Source: Aldrovandia affinis (Eukaryota > Chordata > Actinopteri > Notacanthiformes > Halosauridae). From it: a stretch of DNA of 64,000 bases. The position numbers and the translations under genes were made by a program. Position 1 is the stretch's first letter. Each line of letters opens with the position of its first letter. Below are positions 40,202 through 52,083 of this stretch, piece by piece. Location: assembly GCA_029706075.1 (NCBI GenBank), contig JAINUG010000015.1:1707715-1771714 (forward strand), written 5' to 3'. The notes beneath the pieces are model-generated. The model ran no database searches and was not told the origin of the DNA. It worked only from the letters and a program-made list of their open reading frames with translations.

Positions 40202-42651
40202 CAATGGTGGAAAAAATAACCAACATTTTTACTTGATTTAAAGTACAGATGCTTTGTTAAAAAAATATTCCAGTAAAAGTAAAAAGTCCCCCATTCAAAT
40301 TCTACTTGAGTAAAAGTAAAAAAATATCAGACTTAATTTGTACTCAAGTATCAAAAGTAAAAGTAAACACTGTAATTAAACACAAATAGAATTCCTGACA
40401 TAATTCAACATGGTTTTATTTAACTGTAGGTAACTGGCAGAATTGTGCCTTGCCTTTTGATTTCTACCTTATCTCTAACCATTCAGTGCCATAGGACAGT
40501 TTGGTGTGAAGTGGTGGTTTTTAATACACTATATTAAAAATAAAATGTATTTACTGAATTGATTGAGAATGCTTAAACATATACAGTGCCTTGACAATGT
40601 TATCAGGTCTGTTACTTAATTCCTGTTAGAACAATGACTATTCACTGATACAAATTGATTGTTTTAGTAAGTATAGAAGTTACAGCTGAAAAAAATCCAG
40701 AGACTAAAAAAATTGTCCAATCAGAAGTCATGAGACTGAGAGATAAAAAGCAAAAAAATAATTGGTTGCAGTTCGGAGCCCTGCCAATCTCATTTTAAGC
40801 ATTGCTCAAATGAAATATATTCAAATTTATAAGCACATCACATTTAATGACTGTCAGCGAACATAAATTAGCTAATGCCGCCAGGTAGCTAATGTCAGCT
40901 GGCGAATTTGGTACTATTATAACTGTCTTTTCTTACTTTAGGCTTAACAAGCTTATGTTTGAAGGCTAAATGGTAGTTACCTAGTTAGCAAGCCAGTAAA
41001 AACAGTTAGCCATGATAATAATAACAGGTGTAACAGTTACCTCAACATGTTTAATCAAATTCGACAGTGAGGTGTTGAAGACTGGAATGCCATGCATCCA
41101 CAGCAGACAAAGGAGACACTTCATCATGTTTGGATTTCCTTTGACTCCAAGAAATTGGAACATATTGAAACGTAGACATCGGAATGACCTGACTGAAACA
41201 TCTGGTTATCATCTTTATTTGACAAGTTAAAGCATGAATGGTAACAGAGAAAACACGCTTCATAGAAAATACAGGAGACAGGATACTGCACACAGTACAA
41301 CATACTCATGGTTAGTTCCTAAATCTGCATACAAGAGAGAAGGGGAACAGACAAGGACTATTAAGAGCATGGCTGAACACCTTGCTGGATTCAGCCACAG
41401 GTTGGCAGAGGTGGTACACTGGAACGCTCGACGCAGTTTGGCTGCATGTATGAGGATGTCATCCACGTACACCATGCAGACTGATGGGGGAATGGAGGGC
41501 AGGATATCTCCATCAGCCTCTCGGACGTCGCTGGACAGGTGCAAAGCCTGAAAGGCATGACGGTACATTTTCACAGGCCCCACCCCAGGGTGAAGGCCGT
41601 CTTGGGTCTGACTGGTGAGGTAAGGGCTACTTACCAGTAGCCACTGTGCATGTCAAGTGAGCTGGACCACCTGGAACCTGGAAATGCTGGTCAAGGGCAT
41701 CATCAACGCGGGGCAAGAGATACGAGTTCTCCGGGTCCCTCCATTTAAGTCGCCTGTAGTCAGTTCAGAACAGGAGCAAGCCGTTCTTCATCCACACCAA
41801 CACTGCAGGCGAGACCCAGGGGCTGACTGAGGGCAGAATGGTGCCTGCTGCTGCTGTTTCCCTGACCTTTTCCTCCGGTCAGGGGAAGTCATTGTGCTCA
41901 CTGATGAATGGGGGTGGCATCGCTGGTCTCAATCTCGTGCTGGACCACCTAGGTGCGAGTGCAGTCCAGGTCTTTGGCAGCAAATAAGTAACGGAACTCT
42001 GACAGGAAAGCGCGTACTTCGCTGCGCTCCGCCGCACTGAGCCCCTTACTGATCTGCTGTAGCGGTTGTGTTACAGTGGCGTCAGCCTTGGGTGAAACAC
42101 TGGTCTTGGCCACGTTAGCTGCTTTTGCTGACTGTGGCTTCCCCTTTTTAATTTTTTTTTGTTGGTGTAGTGTGGGGGTGGGGGCCCCACAGACAAGCTC
42201 AGGAGACATGGTACCACACACAGTACAAGGCACACTCATGGTTAGTTCATAAATCTGCATACAAGAGCAAGGGGGAACAGACAAGGACCAATAAGATCAC
42301 GAGGACAGCGGTGCAACACACCCAATCCCTGTTACAATACCTTAAAGATATGGCCATGGATGGTCAGCCGCTGTAGAAGCATCTGAACCAGACTCTTTGG
42401 CGTGCCGTGTGTGTGCTGGATTGTGTAGTTTTTTTTATTAGTGCGCTATTTGTCAACAAATGCTATTAGCTAGCTAGCTAAGTTGAACATTGTGATGCTT
42501 TTGGGACCTGCGATTGAGCACATCTGTCTTGCTATTGTACAAGATATGCCAAAACATAACAAGTACTGGGATCTCACAGAAAATGTAGCTGAGTAAAAAG
42601 TTTATATTTTCTTTAAAAATGTAGTGGGGTAAAGAGTAAAAGTAGATGCAA
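40202..42651. mobile_element. Old hAT-like fish element carrying a nested Ty3 fossil
   Basis: The left end CAATGGTGGAAAAAATAACC and the many words ACTTGAGTAAAAGTA and GTACTCAAGTA (40230-40375) belong to a widespread fish hAT-type repeat that I recall as starting CAGTGGTGGAAAAAGTA. Related words return on the right side (AGCTGAGTAAAAAGTT, GTAGTGGGGTAAAGAGTAAAAGTAG at 42588-42645, the latter cut here by describing it in parts). The right terminus is not clear and no target duplication was found. No transposase frame is seen. The middle is interrupted by a Ty3/gypsy fragment. Confidence 0.6.
41272..42299 (-). mobile_element. Ty3/gypsy LTR-retrotransposon fossil (pol fragment)
   Basis: On the minus strand the fragment shows the reverse transcriptase core word VYVDDIL and, further upstream, sequence typical of the stretch between protease and reverse transcriptase of Ty3/gypsy elements. 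Only part of pol remains and the copy is broken in several places, so it is an old fossil. Direct repeats of about 100 bases bracket it (41272-41370 and 42200-42299, roughly 85 per cent alike). They may be remnants of repeats belonging to the element or a duplication made later. It lies within an older hAT-like repeat. Confidence 0.75.
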
Positions 42652-42994
42652 ACCCCACTTGTTTATTTATTTAACTGATGGAATTCAACTGATCAAATTC
42701 ACTGACAATCTGATCAAAAAACTAAAATAACTCAATATTCTTGTCATCATATTACAAAGTATCCTCATTGAAAAGCGCTTTATTTGTTGTAATACACTTG
42801 AACATGAGTTACTTTTAAATCCTTCTATGGTTTCTTAACCTACTTCTGGCTATCTAACCATCAAACAACATATAATCTATTGCTACACCATTCTTTCAAT
42901 TTGCAAGTTATGTTATTTTTACTCATTTAAGAAAAAAATCATGTTGACCAATTCAGTGCTTAAATACAGATTCCAAATGCTTAGCTACAGTAGG

Positions 42995-43440
42995 AGACAC
43001 ACCAATGCACCTTGGCATAGATCCTAAGTGTCTTGAACTTTATTGGAGGGATGCAACACTGAACTGATGCCACATAAATTCCCTAATTTGGTGTCTTGTT
43101 GATGGTGGTAGAAAACACTGTCTCAGGCACCACTCCAGAATCTCCCATAAGTGTTCAATTGGGTTGAGAGCTAGTGACTGAGACGGCCATGGCATATGGC
43201 ATCATTTTCATTCTCATCAAACCATTCAGTGACCACTTGTGCCCTGTGGGTGGGACATTCTCATCCTGGAGGAGACCACTCCCATCAGGAGAGAAATGCT
43301 TCACCATGGGATGTTGGTGAACACTCAGAATGGCTTTGTATTTATTGCCATTTACCTTGCCCTCTAAGCAGTTGAGTGAACCTAAAACATGCCAGGAAAA
43401 TGCACCCTACACCATAACAGAGCCACCAGAACCCTTAATT
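42995..43440 (-). mobile_element. Tc1/mariner transposase remnant (minus strand)
   Basis: Reading the minus strand gives the second half of a Tc1-like transposase in pieces: a GSVMVWGAFSWHGLG-like start, HPMVKHFSPDGSGLLQDEN around the second catalytic Asp, and the QSPDLNPIEHLWEILE-like region around the third acidic residue, then the C-terminal P.S.H...F..W segment. Stops and frame changes break it, and inverted terminal repeats are not visible. It is an old dead copy. Similar remnants lie at 47385-47850 and 62130-62440. Confidence 0.8.
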
Positions 43441-44819
43441 TATTCAAGTGTTTCCTTTATTTTGGCAGTTACTTGTATGTATTCCATACCTATTAAACTG
43501 TAAGGATCAATGTACTCATATTCTCTGAGAAGATACCCTTTAAATGAGACATTATGAACTATTCATATGAACACTATTTAAAGCATATTTCTGTGTTGAA
43601 TGTTGTTTTCACTAAAGATGAACTTCAATGAACATAGATATTTGAAAGAAGCGTAAATACTGATAGCTTAAAACCATTGCTCCAGGTGAACCGTTGTTAA
43701 TTCTGTTTTTGAAAAGCCATGCTGCCCTAGTTTTACACGTCATGCATTCATCACCTCATTATGCCCAGTCTAAAAATGGCAACAAAGCTGTCTAAGAACA
43801 TCTATGTCCATTAACGAGCAGTGGTCGCATTTATAGAATGCCTGATGAGGTTGAAAATAGTGCAGTGTACCTGGGTTTACGGCTTTTTTCATCACATTCA
43901 GAAATACAATATTCTAACCAACATGCTTCAATCCCATGCAATTTGCAAGGGGAGCATCACAGTCCTTTGTGTTAGTCTTGTAAAATGAAACAGTAATGCC
44001 CGTTAGTGTGGGAATGTGCATATTTGTCAGAATTTCTGAAATGATTTAGTAGGTTGGGATAGGAACTGTGGGTGGCCCTCTGTTGCTAAGGGGTTGCACT
44101 GTTCAAGCCACGTGATGTGGAGTGGCAGGAAAAACCAGGTTAGGGGAATGGAGCTTCAGCCCGGAGGAGAGGAGGGTTTCAATTCCTGGGAGAGTGAACA
44201 CACTCCATTCTAGCTTTGTGGGTTAGTAACAGAACTAACTATTAAAAGATGGGAGTGGACACAGCAATCGTTCTGTGAGTGTGTGGGAGCGTTCTCGGAT
44301 GTGGTGTATGTGTAAACTCAGACATTAAACATTAGATGCCTTTACATTCACCAGGAACCTTTTCACATGACCTCTGTCAGCTGTTGAACCAAAGAGTGAT
44401 CGTGGCCTGTAATTATCAAGGTCATTGAAGGTCATTTCATAGAGGCTGCATGTAGTAAATTTTATTCATGCATCTTGGCTCTATCTCAACAAAGAAAAAT
44501 TGCCACCTTGATGCTACGTCATGACAACAGAATCTCAGATGTAGTTACAACATTTTCATATCACTTTTTGTATCCAAATGAAAAAGAAGAAGAAAAAAGA
44601 TGTAATGTTTTATTACGCTTGATGTCGAACTTGCAAGAAGAACATCAATGTGCTTGAACATTATCTTCACATATGGAGTGAACCAGACAATTCCCACCTC
44701 ACTGGCAGTGTTGGTCTAGACTGCCAGCTTGTTTTGTACCCTCTATTATAAACACACTATCAAATGCAGAGGGGTCCACTAAATGCCTCCATTGCATTAC
44801 AGCCAAATTTGGGGACATA
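43441..44819. other. Intergenic block, no gene seen
   Basis: AT-rich. A slightly GC-richer part at 44060-44310 has short repeat-like words but was not assigned to a family. No coding evidence. Confidence 0.5.
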
Positions 44820-44832
44820 ATTCAGGTTGGAG

Positions 44833-45191
44833 GCGGCACGGTGGTGCAGTGGATAGCACTGTCGCCTCACAGCAAGAAGGTCTCGGGTTCGAATCCAGGC
44901 CGGGGGCCTTTCTGTGTGGAGTTTGCATGTTCTCCCCGTGTCCGCGTGGGTTTCCTCCGGGTACTCCGGTTTCTTCCCACAGTCCAAAGACATGCACGTT
45001 AGGCTAATTGGAGAGTCTAAATTGCCCGTAGGTATGAGTGTGTGAGTGAATGGTGCATGTAGTGCCCTGCGATGGATTGGCGACCTGTCCAGGGTGTATT
45101 CCTGCCTCTCGCCCCAATGCATGCTGGGATAGGCTCCAGCCCCCCCACGACCCTAACTAGGAATAAGCGGCTGAAGATGAGATGAGATGAG
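44833..45191 (+). mobile_element. Full-length tRNA-derived SINE with target duplication
   Basis: The element starts GGCGGCACGGTGGTGCAGTG. A perfect A box (TGGTGCAGTGG, 44843-44853) and a perfect B box (GGTTCGAATCC, 44887-44897) make a working-looking internal RNA polymerase III promoter. The body contains the very common fish words GTGTGGAGTTTGCATGTTCT and TCCTCCGGGTACTCCGG, and it ends with GATGA repeats. The same 13 bases, AATTCAGGTTGGA, flank it at 44820-44832 and 45192-45204. The perfect flanks and boxes suggest recent insertion. The minus-strand open frames here are repeat translations. Confidence 0.9.
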
Positions 45192-45204
45192 AATTCAGGT
45201 TGGA

Positions 45205-45783
45205 CCATTCATCAAGTCCACTGGCAAAGCATTATTTTTTACAAAATAAGAGGTAGTCTATGTGACCCTATGCAATGCCAGCTGCCTTGTGTGCACTATC
45301 TCCTAACAGCTGTAGGAAGAACACCTTTACTTTAAAATCCAGCAGTGATAAACGGTCCCTCTAGCTTGAGCAATGATTAGAAATGAGACACAAATTCATA
45401 TTCAATATGACCCTGAGGCCTTTTGTCTTCAAACTTGTGTACAGAAACAGATTGCATTCTGCATACTTCTCAATGTCACAAGTTTGGCAGTTGATACATA
45501 TCGTGCAAATGTGCAATGAAATGCAAGGCCCATTTCATGGCTAACTGATTTGTAATGGACCATGCATTACATTTCTGTCCCCTGTTATGAAGTGGAAAGC
45601 CCATTTCCTCGGTTTGATATACTTTTTTAGTCTAGACTATTAGTTATGATTTTTCAGTCTAGACAGGAATTAGTTAGGAATTAGACATAGTTGTTTAATA
45701 TTATGACAGCTTATTATAGCAAGTTAAAACATTGAACCCTTACAACAGACATCTACACAACTGAATTTAATAATATATATATA

Positions 45784-45836
<53 letters not shown>

Positions 45837-46799
45837 ATGTATAAAGATAATTCAAAAAACTTCAGAGTAGTTTTAAGTTGGAATGTGAACTCACAGGGGA
45901 GCTAAGGAGCTAATACTGATGAACATAAATTGAATGAACATCGTAACGGGAAAAGTTACTTTGTAAATGAAGATGGAATGGCCTTATTTTAAGAAACATT
46001 TTTGCATAATTGTTATATAAGCAGTGGGGAGACAATGTCCTAAGAAGGAAGACCGTTTCAATCTTAAGAGAAGGTCTGACTGACAGACCTTAAATTGTTT
46101 ACATCCCAGATTGTTAACATCACAAACATAGCCTGTCTTGATGCATTAGTCAACAGCCTGCTGGAAGAATTTACAGCATATTATGTCAGTGAATCTTGTC
46201 ACAAGGCATTGTCACTGGCGTTCACATGTGCACAAATATTGTTTTACAAATGTTGGGGCCAAAACCTTGTTTTGGTCTTTAAAAATGCACTAGGACAGGT
46301 CCGTTTTTCTCTCTGCTCAACATGCACTATTCAAGAAATTCAGCATAAATATTTTGTCAGCATTGCAATAGATAAAAGCTAACTATTTCATTTAAACCTT
46401 CTCTCAAGAGAATAAAGCTGTAGGGCAATTGGAATTCCGATGAACATGAGTTTATATCAAGATTCATTTATTATTCAGCAGAATAGAATGAAGCAGGCTG
46501 TCCGTGCCGCAGTGTGATTTCATGGGCAGGCTGTAAAGCATATTCACATTCATGCTAAATATTTACAAGATGTAACTTGGTTTAAGCAGATATCGGATAG
46601 CCTGCCCTGTAACTATGCTAACAATTAACTAGACTACTAGGCATCTGGTCTCATGACAGTTTTTAAAGTACACTTAAATCCCATAGTTATTTATTAATGT
46701 TGGCAATCTGGCAGTCCTGTAGATCATTACTCAGCAAATTAACATAATTTGAAATGCTAAATGAGAAATACTGCACATCCCACAAACATTTCTAGAGGC
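45205..46799. other. Intergenic block, no gene seen
   Basis: AT-rich sequence with one microsatellite (45790-45835). The open frame at 46095-46382 has no recognised domain. Confidence 0.5.
45790..45835. repeat. (GT)n microsatellite
   Basis: About 23 GT units next to an (AT)n stretch at 45773-45784. Confidence 0.95.
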
Positions 46800-46807
46800 A
46801 TCTAGCT

Positions 46808-47100
46808 CAGGGATGAGAAATTCTATTCCTGGAGGGGCGGTGGAAATAGGTATTTGTTGCCACCAATTACCTTGGCTCAATGAGCTAATTACCTGTATGC
46901 ACCAATGCCAGTTCACTCAAAGATTAGGCCACAGTAAAACACTTCATATAGGAACACAAGATCACCCTTCAGCTGTCCTTCATGAGCTTATCAAGAAATT
47001 TAGCTAAAATGCCAATAAATAAATGATTGGGCTAATTAAATCATTTTGAGCAGAAATTGGCATGGAATCCAGATACAGCCCACCTTACAGCCCACCCCTG
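46808..47100. mobile_element. hAT MITE with perfect 8-bp target duplication
   Basis: The element starts CAGGGATGAG and ends GCCCACCCCTG, diverged inverted ends of hAT type. ATCTAGCT flanks both sides (46800-46807 and 47101-47108). The body (TTGTTGCCACCAATTACC, GAGCTAATTACCTGTATGCA) matches a common fish repeat that I recall as beginning CAGGGGTGGGCAACTCC. It is 293 bp long, has no coding capacity and must have been moved by another element's transposase. Confidence 0.85.
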
Positions 47101-47384
47101 ATCTAGCTATTAAGTCAGCACCTATCTAAAATGTTACAAAGAACAGGGAATCTTGTTCTTGGGAAATGTGGGTATAGTGGGGGAGGGCCCTTTGGGTGTA
47201 ACGGTGAAGGGCACTGTGTGACGATTAACGCCCCCTTTTTGAAATATTTGATCAAAATGTATAATGATATGAATGTAAAACACTCCAAAGCAGATCTATT
47301 CAAAATACTTCTGAGTGAACATGATATTTATATGATGGAGAAAATAACAACAGAATAAGGCAGTGTTTAGACAGATAGTTGGGC

Positions 47385-47850
47385 AAAAATGAGAACTACT
47401 GATGCCACAGCCCTAGAAATTTCGCACAACAGTGTAGGGTTATGGCATAGAGTGCATTTTTCTGGCATGGTTTGGGTACACTTAGAAGCTAATCGTTACT
47501 TAACGGTACTGTGTGATCATCTTCACCCCATGTTAAAGCATTTCTTTCATGCAGAGAGGGGTGTCTTTCAAGATGACAATGCCACCACCCACAAACCATG
47601 AGGGATTCAGCCAATGTCATGGCCTTCTCAGTCACCAGATCTGAACCAAATCCAGCATTTATGGGATATTCTGGAATGATGCCTCAGACAATGTTTTTCA
47701 CTTTCCATCGACTAAGCTGATTGACTTTCTCATGGAAGAGTGGTGTCGTATTCCTGCATAATTACAGACACTGGCAGACTCTATGATGCGGCACATAAGT
47801 CAAATCACAATCCATCAACAAAAATGTAACATCTATGTTGAGCACTATTG
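47385..47850 (+). mobile_element. Tc1/mariner transposase remnant (plus strand)
   Basis: Pieces of a Tc1-like transposase are readable: HPMLKHFFHAERGVFQDDNA around the second catalytic Asp, then WPSQSPDLNQIQHLWDILE. In the latter the catalytic Glu of NPIE is replaced by Gln. The C-terminal segment follows with stops and frame changes. Terminal inverted repeats were not located. It is a dead copy. The next 600 bases (47851-48480) show nothing recognisable. Confidence 0.8.
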
Positions 47851-49121
47851 AGACGAGACCGTGACATCTTCAAGCTTCCTCTTCATGACTGTATACATGC
47901 TGCTAGCTCCACTGCATTGGAAATGCAAGGTCACAACAACCAGCATACCAGCAGTTCATCTGTAAAGAGGCGAATGAGGTAGCTACACATTCATCGTTGG
48001 CAGGCAAGACAGAAACACAGCAGCCCAGTGTTCACCAACGTTCATGAGAATGAGATAGTGTCAACAACATCTTCGGTAGACTCACCAGCAATGGAGACAA
48101 GTTCTCATTGCTGACGAATTATGAACATGACGGTTATGTCATCGGTGCCCTTCTTGCCAAACTTAGGCCCCACTGAATATCTGAGTGCTGAACGGACATG
48201 TGGCATCGATGGCTCAGAGACCAGTGAACAGGCGCAGAATCACAGCATCAGTGAATATCTGCGACCTGGTTCGAAACTTGTCACCAATGTACAGTTATTC
48301 CTTACAATGGTGGTGGCCCATGCTATCAGCCTGTGACTTTCAGAGTATTACCCCCTGTTGATATGTATTGTTGATAACAAATGTTAATCAGAATAGTAAA
48401 TGTAAGCTTTGTCATGTCCATATTCAAATATCCATGCACCTGCTTATAGAAGTGTTTTCTCATTTTCCTCATTAATGTCTCCTTTCATGTAGAGTAGTTT
48501 GGGGCAAGATTCCCCAGGGGATTAAACCCCCCACGCTGTATTTCCAAACAGATGTCGCCAAATTGTATTTCAACACATTACCTGGCTACCACTACTCTTC
48601 CTCAGTGCTTAATTTTTACTGACTCATGTCCACTAATCACGTTATGCCACCAAAATGATTTCAAGGTAATTTATTCTTATTTTTTGTCATCCTGCAAAAG
48701 TTGTATGCATGATGTAATGAAATTAGGCTTCTGAAATTATTTTTGATATGTCATTGGAAGGGGTTAGGAGAAATAATCCACTTATCCATTGTTCAGAATC
48801 AAAATAGTTTTTTAATAAGAGAATCGTTTTTGATGTGGCTGGGGCAAAACACCCCCTCTCCATTGGGGCAAAATGCCCCCTTGGGATGCAAGACAAATCT
48901 TGTGCAAAGTATTATTTAGCTATTTATTTATCTTTTTTTATTTTCATCACTCTTTTCTAAACAGTGTTGCAAGTTACAATGAATTGTTATTTCATATTTC
49001 ATTTAATTATTTATATTTGTAATAAATGTTAAAATCTTGACTTTTTGCCTCCTCGTGTATTATAATATTGTAAAAATGTACATAATTAAAGATAGGTTTA
49101 ACTGCACTGTTACATTTTTTT

Positions 49122-49511
49122 GTTTCAACTTCACTTAGTTAAATGTCACTTAGTAAACGCAGTTAAGTTCCGCCAAGATAAAATATCAAGTTTATTCAGA
49201 ATACACTTGATATTTTAACCTGGCAGAACTTCAGTTAAGGCAGTGTAGAGGCGTAGCGTGGGGGGTGCAAGAGGGGCGCAAAATTGAAGAAAGCGTTAAA
49301 AAAAAAACCTTTTTAGCACCCCGCCCGGTCCGCGAAATACATAAACTGGTTTCAGCCACAGAGCAGTAGCACCCCGGTCCGCGAAATAAACGAACTGGTC
49401 TCAGCTTTTTTTTCGCGAAATGTTTTCTTCTTCCTAGGGGGGGCGTAACAGAAAATAATTGAGAAGCACTAGTTAAGGCAATGTGGTAACTTAACTAAGT
49501 GAAGTTGAAAC
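49122..49511. mobile_element. Foldback element, split by another insertion
   Basis: 21-bp perfect inverted ends (49122-49142 and 49491-49511, starting GTTTCAACTTCACTTAG) belong to longer, imperfect arms of about 70 bases that meet at a hairpin centred near 49205 (AAAATATCAAGT and its complement). The right arm is interrupted at 49247-49470 by another repeat. Without that insertion it would be a MITE of about 160 bp that is nearly all palindrome. No coding capacity. Confidence 0.65.
49247..49470. mobile_element. Repeat inserted in the foldback element
   Basis: The block is flanked by AGTTAAGGCAGTGT (49233-49246) and AGTTAAGGCAATGT (49471-49484), a 14-bp duplication with one mismatch. Inside, a unit with CGGTCCGCGAAATA and AACTGGT occurs twice (near 49328 and 49376). 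The end sequence AGTGCTTCTCAATTATTTTC (minus strand) followed by CGCCCCCCC is familiar from many fish genomes, but I cannot name the family. The long target duplication suggests retroposition. Confidence 0.5.
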
Positions 49512-49818
49512 AACAAATATTTTTTATTGAGTAAAATTGACAAAAAAGCTAAAATATCATGGTGGGGATATTAATATAAATAAAATACAGCTATTAAGAC
49601 TGAACTACTTTAAATGGCCAAGATAACGTGGATAAAATGATTGTAACACCTGTATATGGAATTCATCTTTAATTGGGGCAATATACCCCATGGAGGGGGT
49701 AATATAGCCCCGACAGTGGGGTAACATGTCCCCTTTATACAATTTTATTTTTTGTAGTATAACAAGAAATTATCTTTTGTAGTAGTCTTAACAAATGTAA
49801 ATGAATTAATTAATTAAT

Positions 49819-50028
49819 CCATCCATCCATCCATCATTATCTGTTCCTGGTCAGGGTCGCGGGGGGGCTGGAGCCTATCCCAGCATGCGTTCCGGCGAGA
49901 GGCAGGAATACACCCTGGACAGCCAATCCATCACAGGGTACGGGCAAAGTCTTAAATGTCTTTGGATGTGCCAACATGTACATCGAACCCGAGACCTTCT
50001 TGCTGACAGTGCTATCCACTGCACCAAT
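49819..50028 (-). mobile_element. Internally deleted copy of the SINE at 44833-45191
   Basis: On the minus strand it starts GGTGCAGTGGATAGCACTGT and keeps CAAGAAGGTCTCGGGTTCGA, the AAAGACAT word and the conserved end GGGATAGGCTCCAGCCCCCC, then a (GGAT)n tail. About 150 bases of the middle are missing compared with the full copy. TAATTAATTAAT-like sequence flanks both sides. The tail differs from the GATGA tail of the other copies. Confidence 0.8.
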
Positions 50029-51892
50029 ACTAATTAATTAATATCTAAATGTATTTATATTGATCACAAAAATAGACATCTTTCTTAAGGGGGCGTTTCC
50101 CACACACACTACCCTACCGCTTTATGTAGTGGTACATTTATTCTCAACATAAATGATAAGAAGTCATACATTTGTATGAAGCTGACCAGCTGGTGACTTA
50201 CACATCCCAGTTTTGTAGAATGAGATTTATACTTATTGATCAAATTATTTCAGTTTGAGGCCACAGCATGCCTTCACTGTGACAAACAATACAGGCCTCT
50301 ATGAAAACAATGCTGAAATGAACAGGTTTTTCAACATCACTCAACTCACATGCATATTAGTACATTTCTACCTACAATTCTCAGGTCAGGTTGATTTTTT
50401 ATTAGATGTGTTGCATACATCTGTACACCTCTGTCCTTCCTCCAGTCCTCTTATTCAACAGTAGATGGCACTAATGTGCCTTTGCATTGTAGCCCTTTAC
50501 AGTTTTACAGTATATCGAATAGTCCTTTTTCTATTTCCAGGAAAAGGGAATGAATTTTTCTATACAATCCATTATCCAGAACACACTGCTAATAGAAATA
50601 GTATATCACCAAAATGATACATATGACATTATTATTACTATTATTATTAGTAGTAGTAGTCGTAGTAGTAGAAGTGGTAGTCATATAAGTATTATTATTA
50701 GTAGCAGTGGTAGCAGTAGCAGTACCAGTCATAGTACATACGTGGGATGTAATACATACATGTCAGACCCACTGTTCAATTGTATCTTACAGTAGCTTAC
50801 AGTTGTAGTTACACATTCCAAAACCCATTTATACCACTGACACAAGAGCATTCTCATGTAGTATTCAGATCGATGATGCTAATTAATGATAAAACTGGTT
50901 TGTGAATTTAAAACATTTCCATTGAAATGTAATAAAACCTACACATGCACATATAAAAGAAGTATAGAGGCTATTATACAATTGGGGGCATTGGCTGTGA
51001 ATAATGTGGGGAAGCTTGCTCATGACCTGCAAAGGCTACACACATTCTACTACCCTCTAATATTCTCTGCTCACAACAGTTGTGATGCCTGGAGAAGATG
51101 CAGGGGGCTTGGAAGCATTTCTTGACGTTGCCATGGAAATGTCCTTAGGAAAACAAAGCTATTTTTATATCCTGGTACCCTGATGTTAAACTTCAGTACA
51201 CCCTCTGCTTCACAGACAGACAGTAAGGGGCTGTGTTGGTTGAAAGATGTCACACAAGCTTCTGAATCATCTCCATTGTCATTAATCATATAGACTGAAT
51301 AATTATGTTTTCGATATTCTTTTCAGCAATGTTTCTGATAGTATGTATTTTGGCAGCTATCTGTTGATAGACTACTACGTTCATATGCTCTGGACTGTCA
51401 TGATGTTATGCATGTTAGTAAGTAAAGTCAATGCGATTAAGATGGGACCACGTCCATACTATTAAATAAAATGGTGTATACAATTATCAAACAAGAATTT
51501 ATCAAGAATTGAGTAAACTTTGCTGCTGCCTGCTGACCTGATGAATTAGGCATTGCCCATTTCAGGGTGTGAAGTGGAGTATCAAACAAACAGGTTCCTT
51601 ATTCTCTCTAGATTGTATCTGCCATTTGTGTACTAGTACCTGCATGCCACAACCTGAGGGACAGTGAGAGACCAAGCATCAAATATATATTCATCAGATA
51701 CAATCTATTTACAAATTCATAAATTCATCTTTGTATGTTTGCTTCCAAATGCACTGGCTATGTAAATTCCCAAGAGCTTCACAAAGCCAGTCTTGATTAG
51801 ATTACAAAATCATCAATCCGTTGAGTGATCTGGTGAACTACAGTTGCATCATATTGCATTCAAAATTTCTGAATCTATCTGGGGTTTAATCA
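50029..51892. other. Intergenic or intronic block, no gene seen
   Basis: AT-rich. An imperfect (ATT)/(AGT) triplet region at 50628-50731 yields a serine/isoleucine-rich open frame that is not a gene. Confidence 0.5.
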
Positions 51893-52083
51893 TTACAATT
51901 TCGCCATCACATCTGAGATTTTACTGCCCGTGGATTTAGACCTCTTCTTACGTGTAGTGTACTGGTATATTTCATATACCTCAGACAGTTTTGCAGGTCT
52001 GAAGAAAACATCAGGACATTTCAACATGCGACACAGTAGGCTGTCTGGCTCTGACAGCTGAGTGGGCTGAGGTGTGCTTCCTG
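51893..52083 (-). CDS. Candidate last coding exon of an unidentified gene
   Basis: On the minus strand a strong acceptor (CTAAC branch-like sequence, pyrimidine tract, TGTGCAG) at about 52100-52084 is followed by 62 open codons (about 20.6 kDa-free short tail, not a full domain) reading GSTPQPTQLSEPDSLLCRML at the start, then CPDVFFRP, a KLSEVYEIYQ stretch and a basic RKKRSKS segment, ending DVMAKL and a TAA stop at 51895-51893. The residue mix (charged, no low complexity, nuclear-localisation-like basic patch) looks like a real protein tail. I do not recognise the family. It lies about 7.7 kb downstream of the THAP exon on the same strand, so it could be that gene's last exon, but nothing visible links the two. 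No clear AATAAA was found close downstream. It may be chance. Confidence 0.35.

Larger units (their letters stand above)
48490..49740. repeat. Region with recurring GGGG-CCCC palindromes
   Basis: Six words of the form GGGG(C/T)AAxATxCCCC occur: GGGGCAAGATTCCCC near 48503, GGGGCAAAACACCCC near 48841, GGGGCAAAATGCCCC near 48866, GGGGCAATATACCCC near 49676, GGGGTAATATAGCCCC near 49697 and GGGGTAACATGTCCCC near 49720. They cluster at the two ends of a 1.25-kb block, which suggests the ends of one mobile element with repeated subterminal binding sites. No target duplication, clear inverted terminus or transposase was found. Confidence 0.45.

Noticed and set aside
44760-45208. Minus-strand open frame of 120 codons
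   Set aside because: It lies wholly within a SINE whose ends and target duplications are defined.
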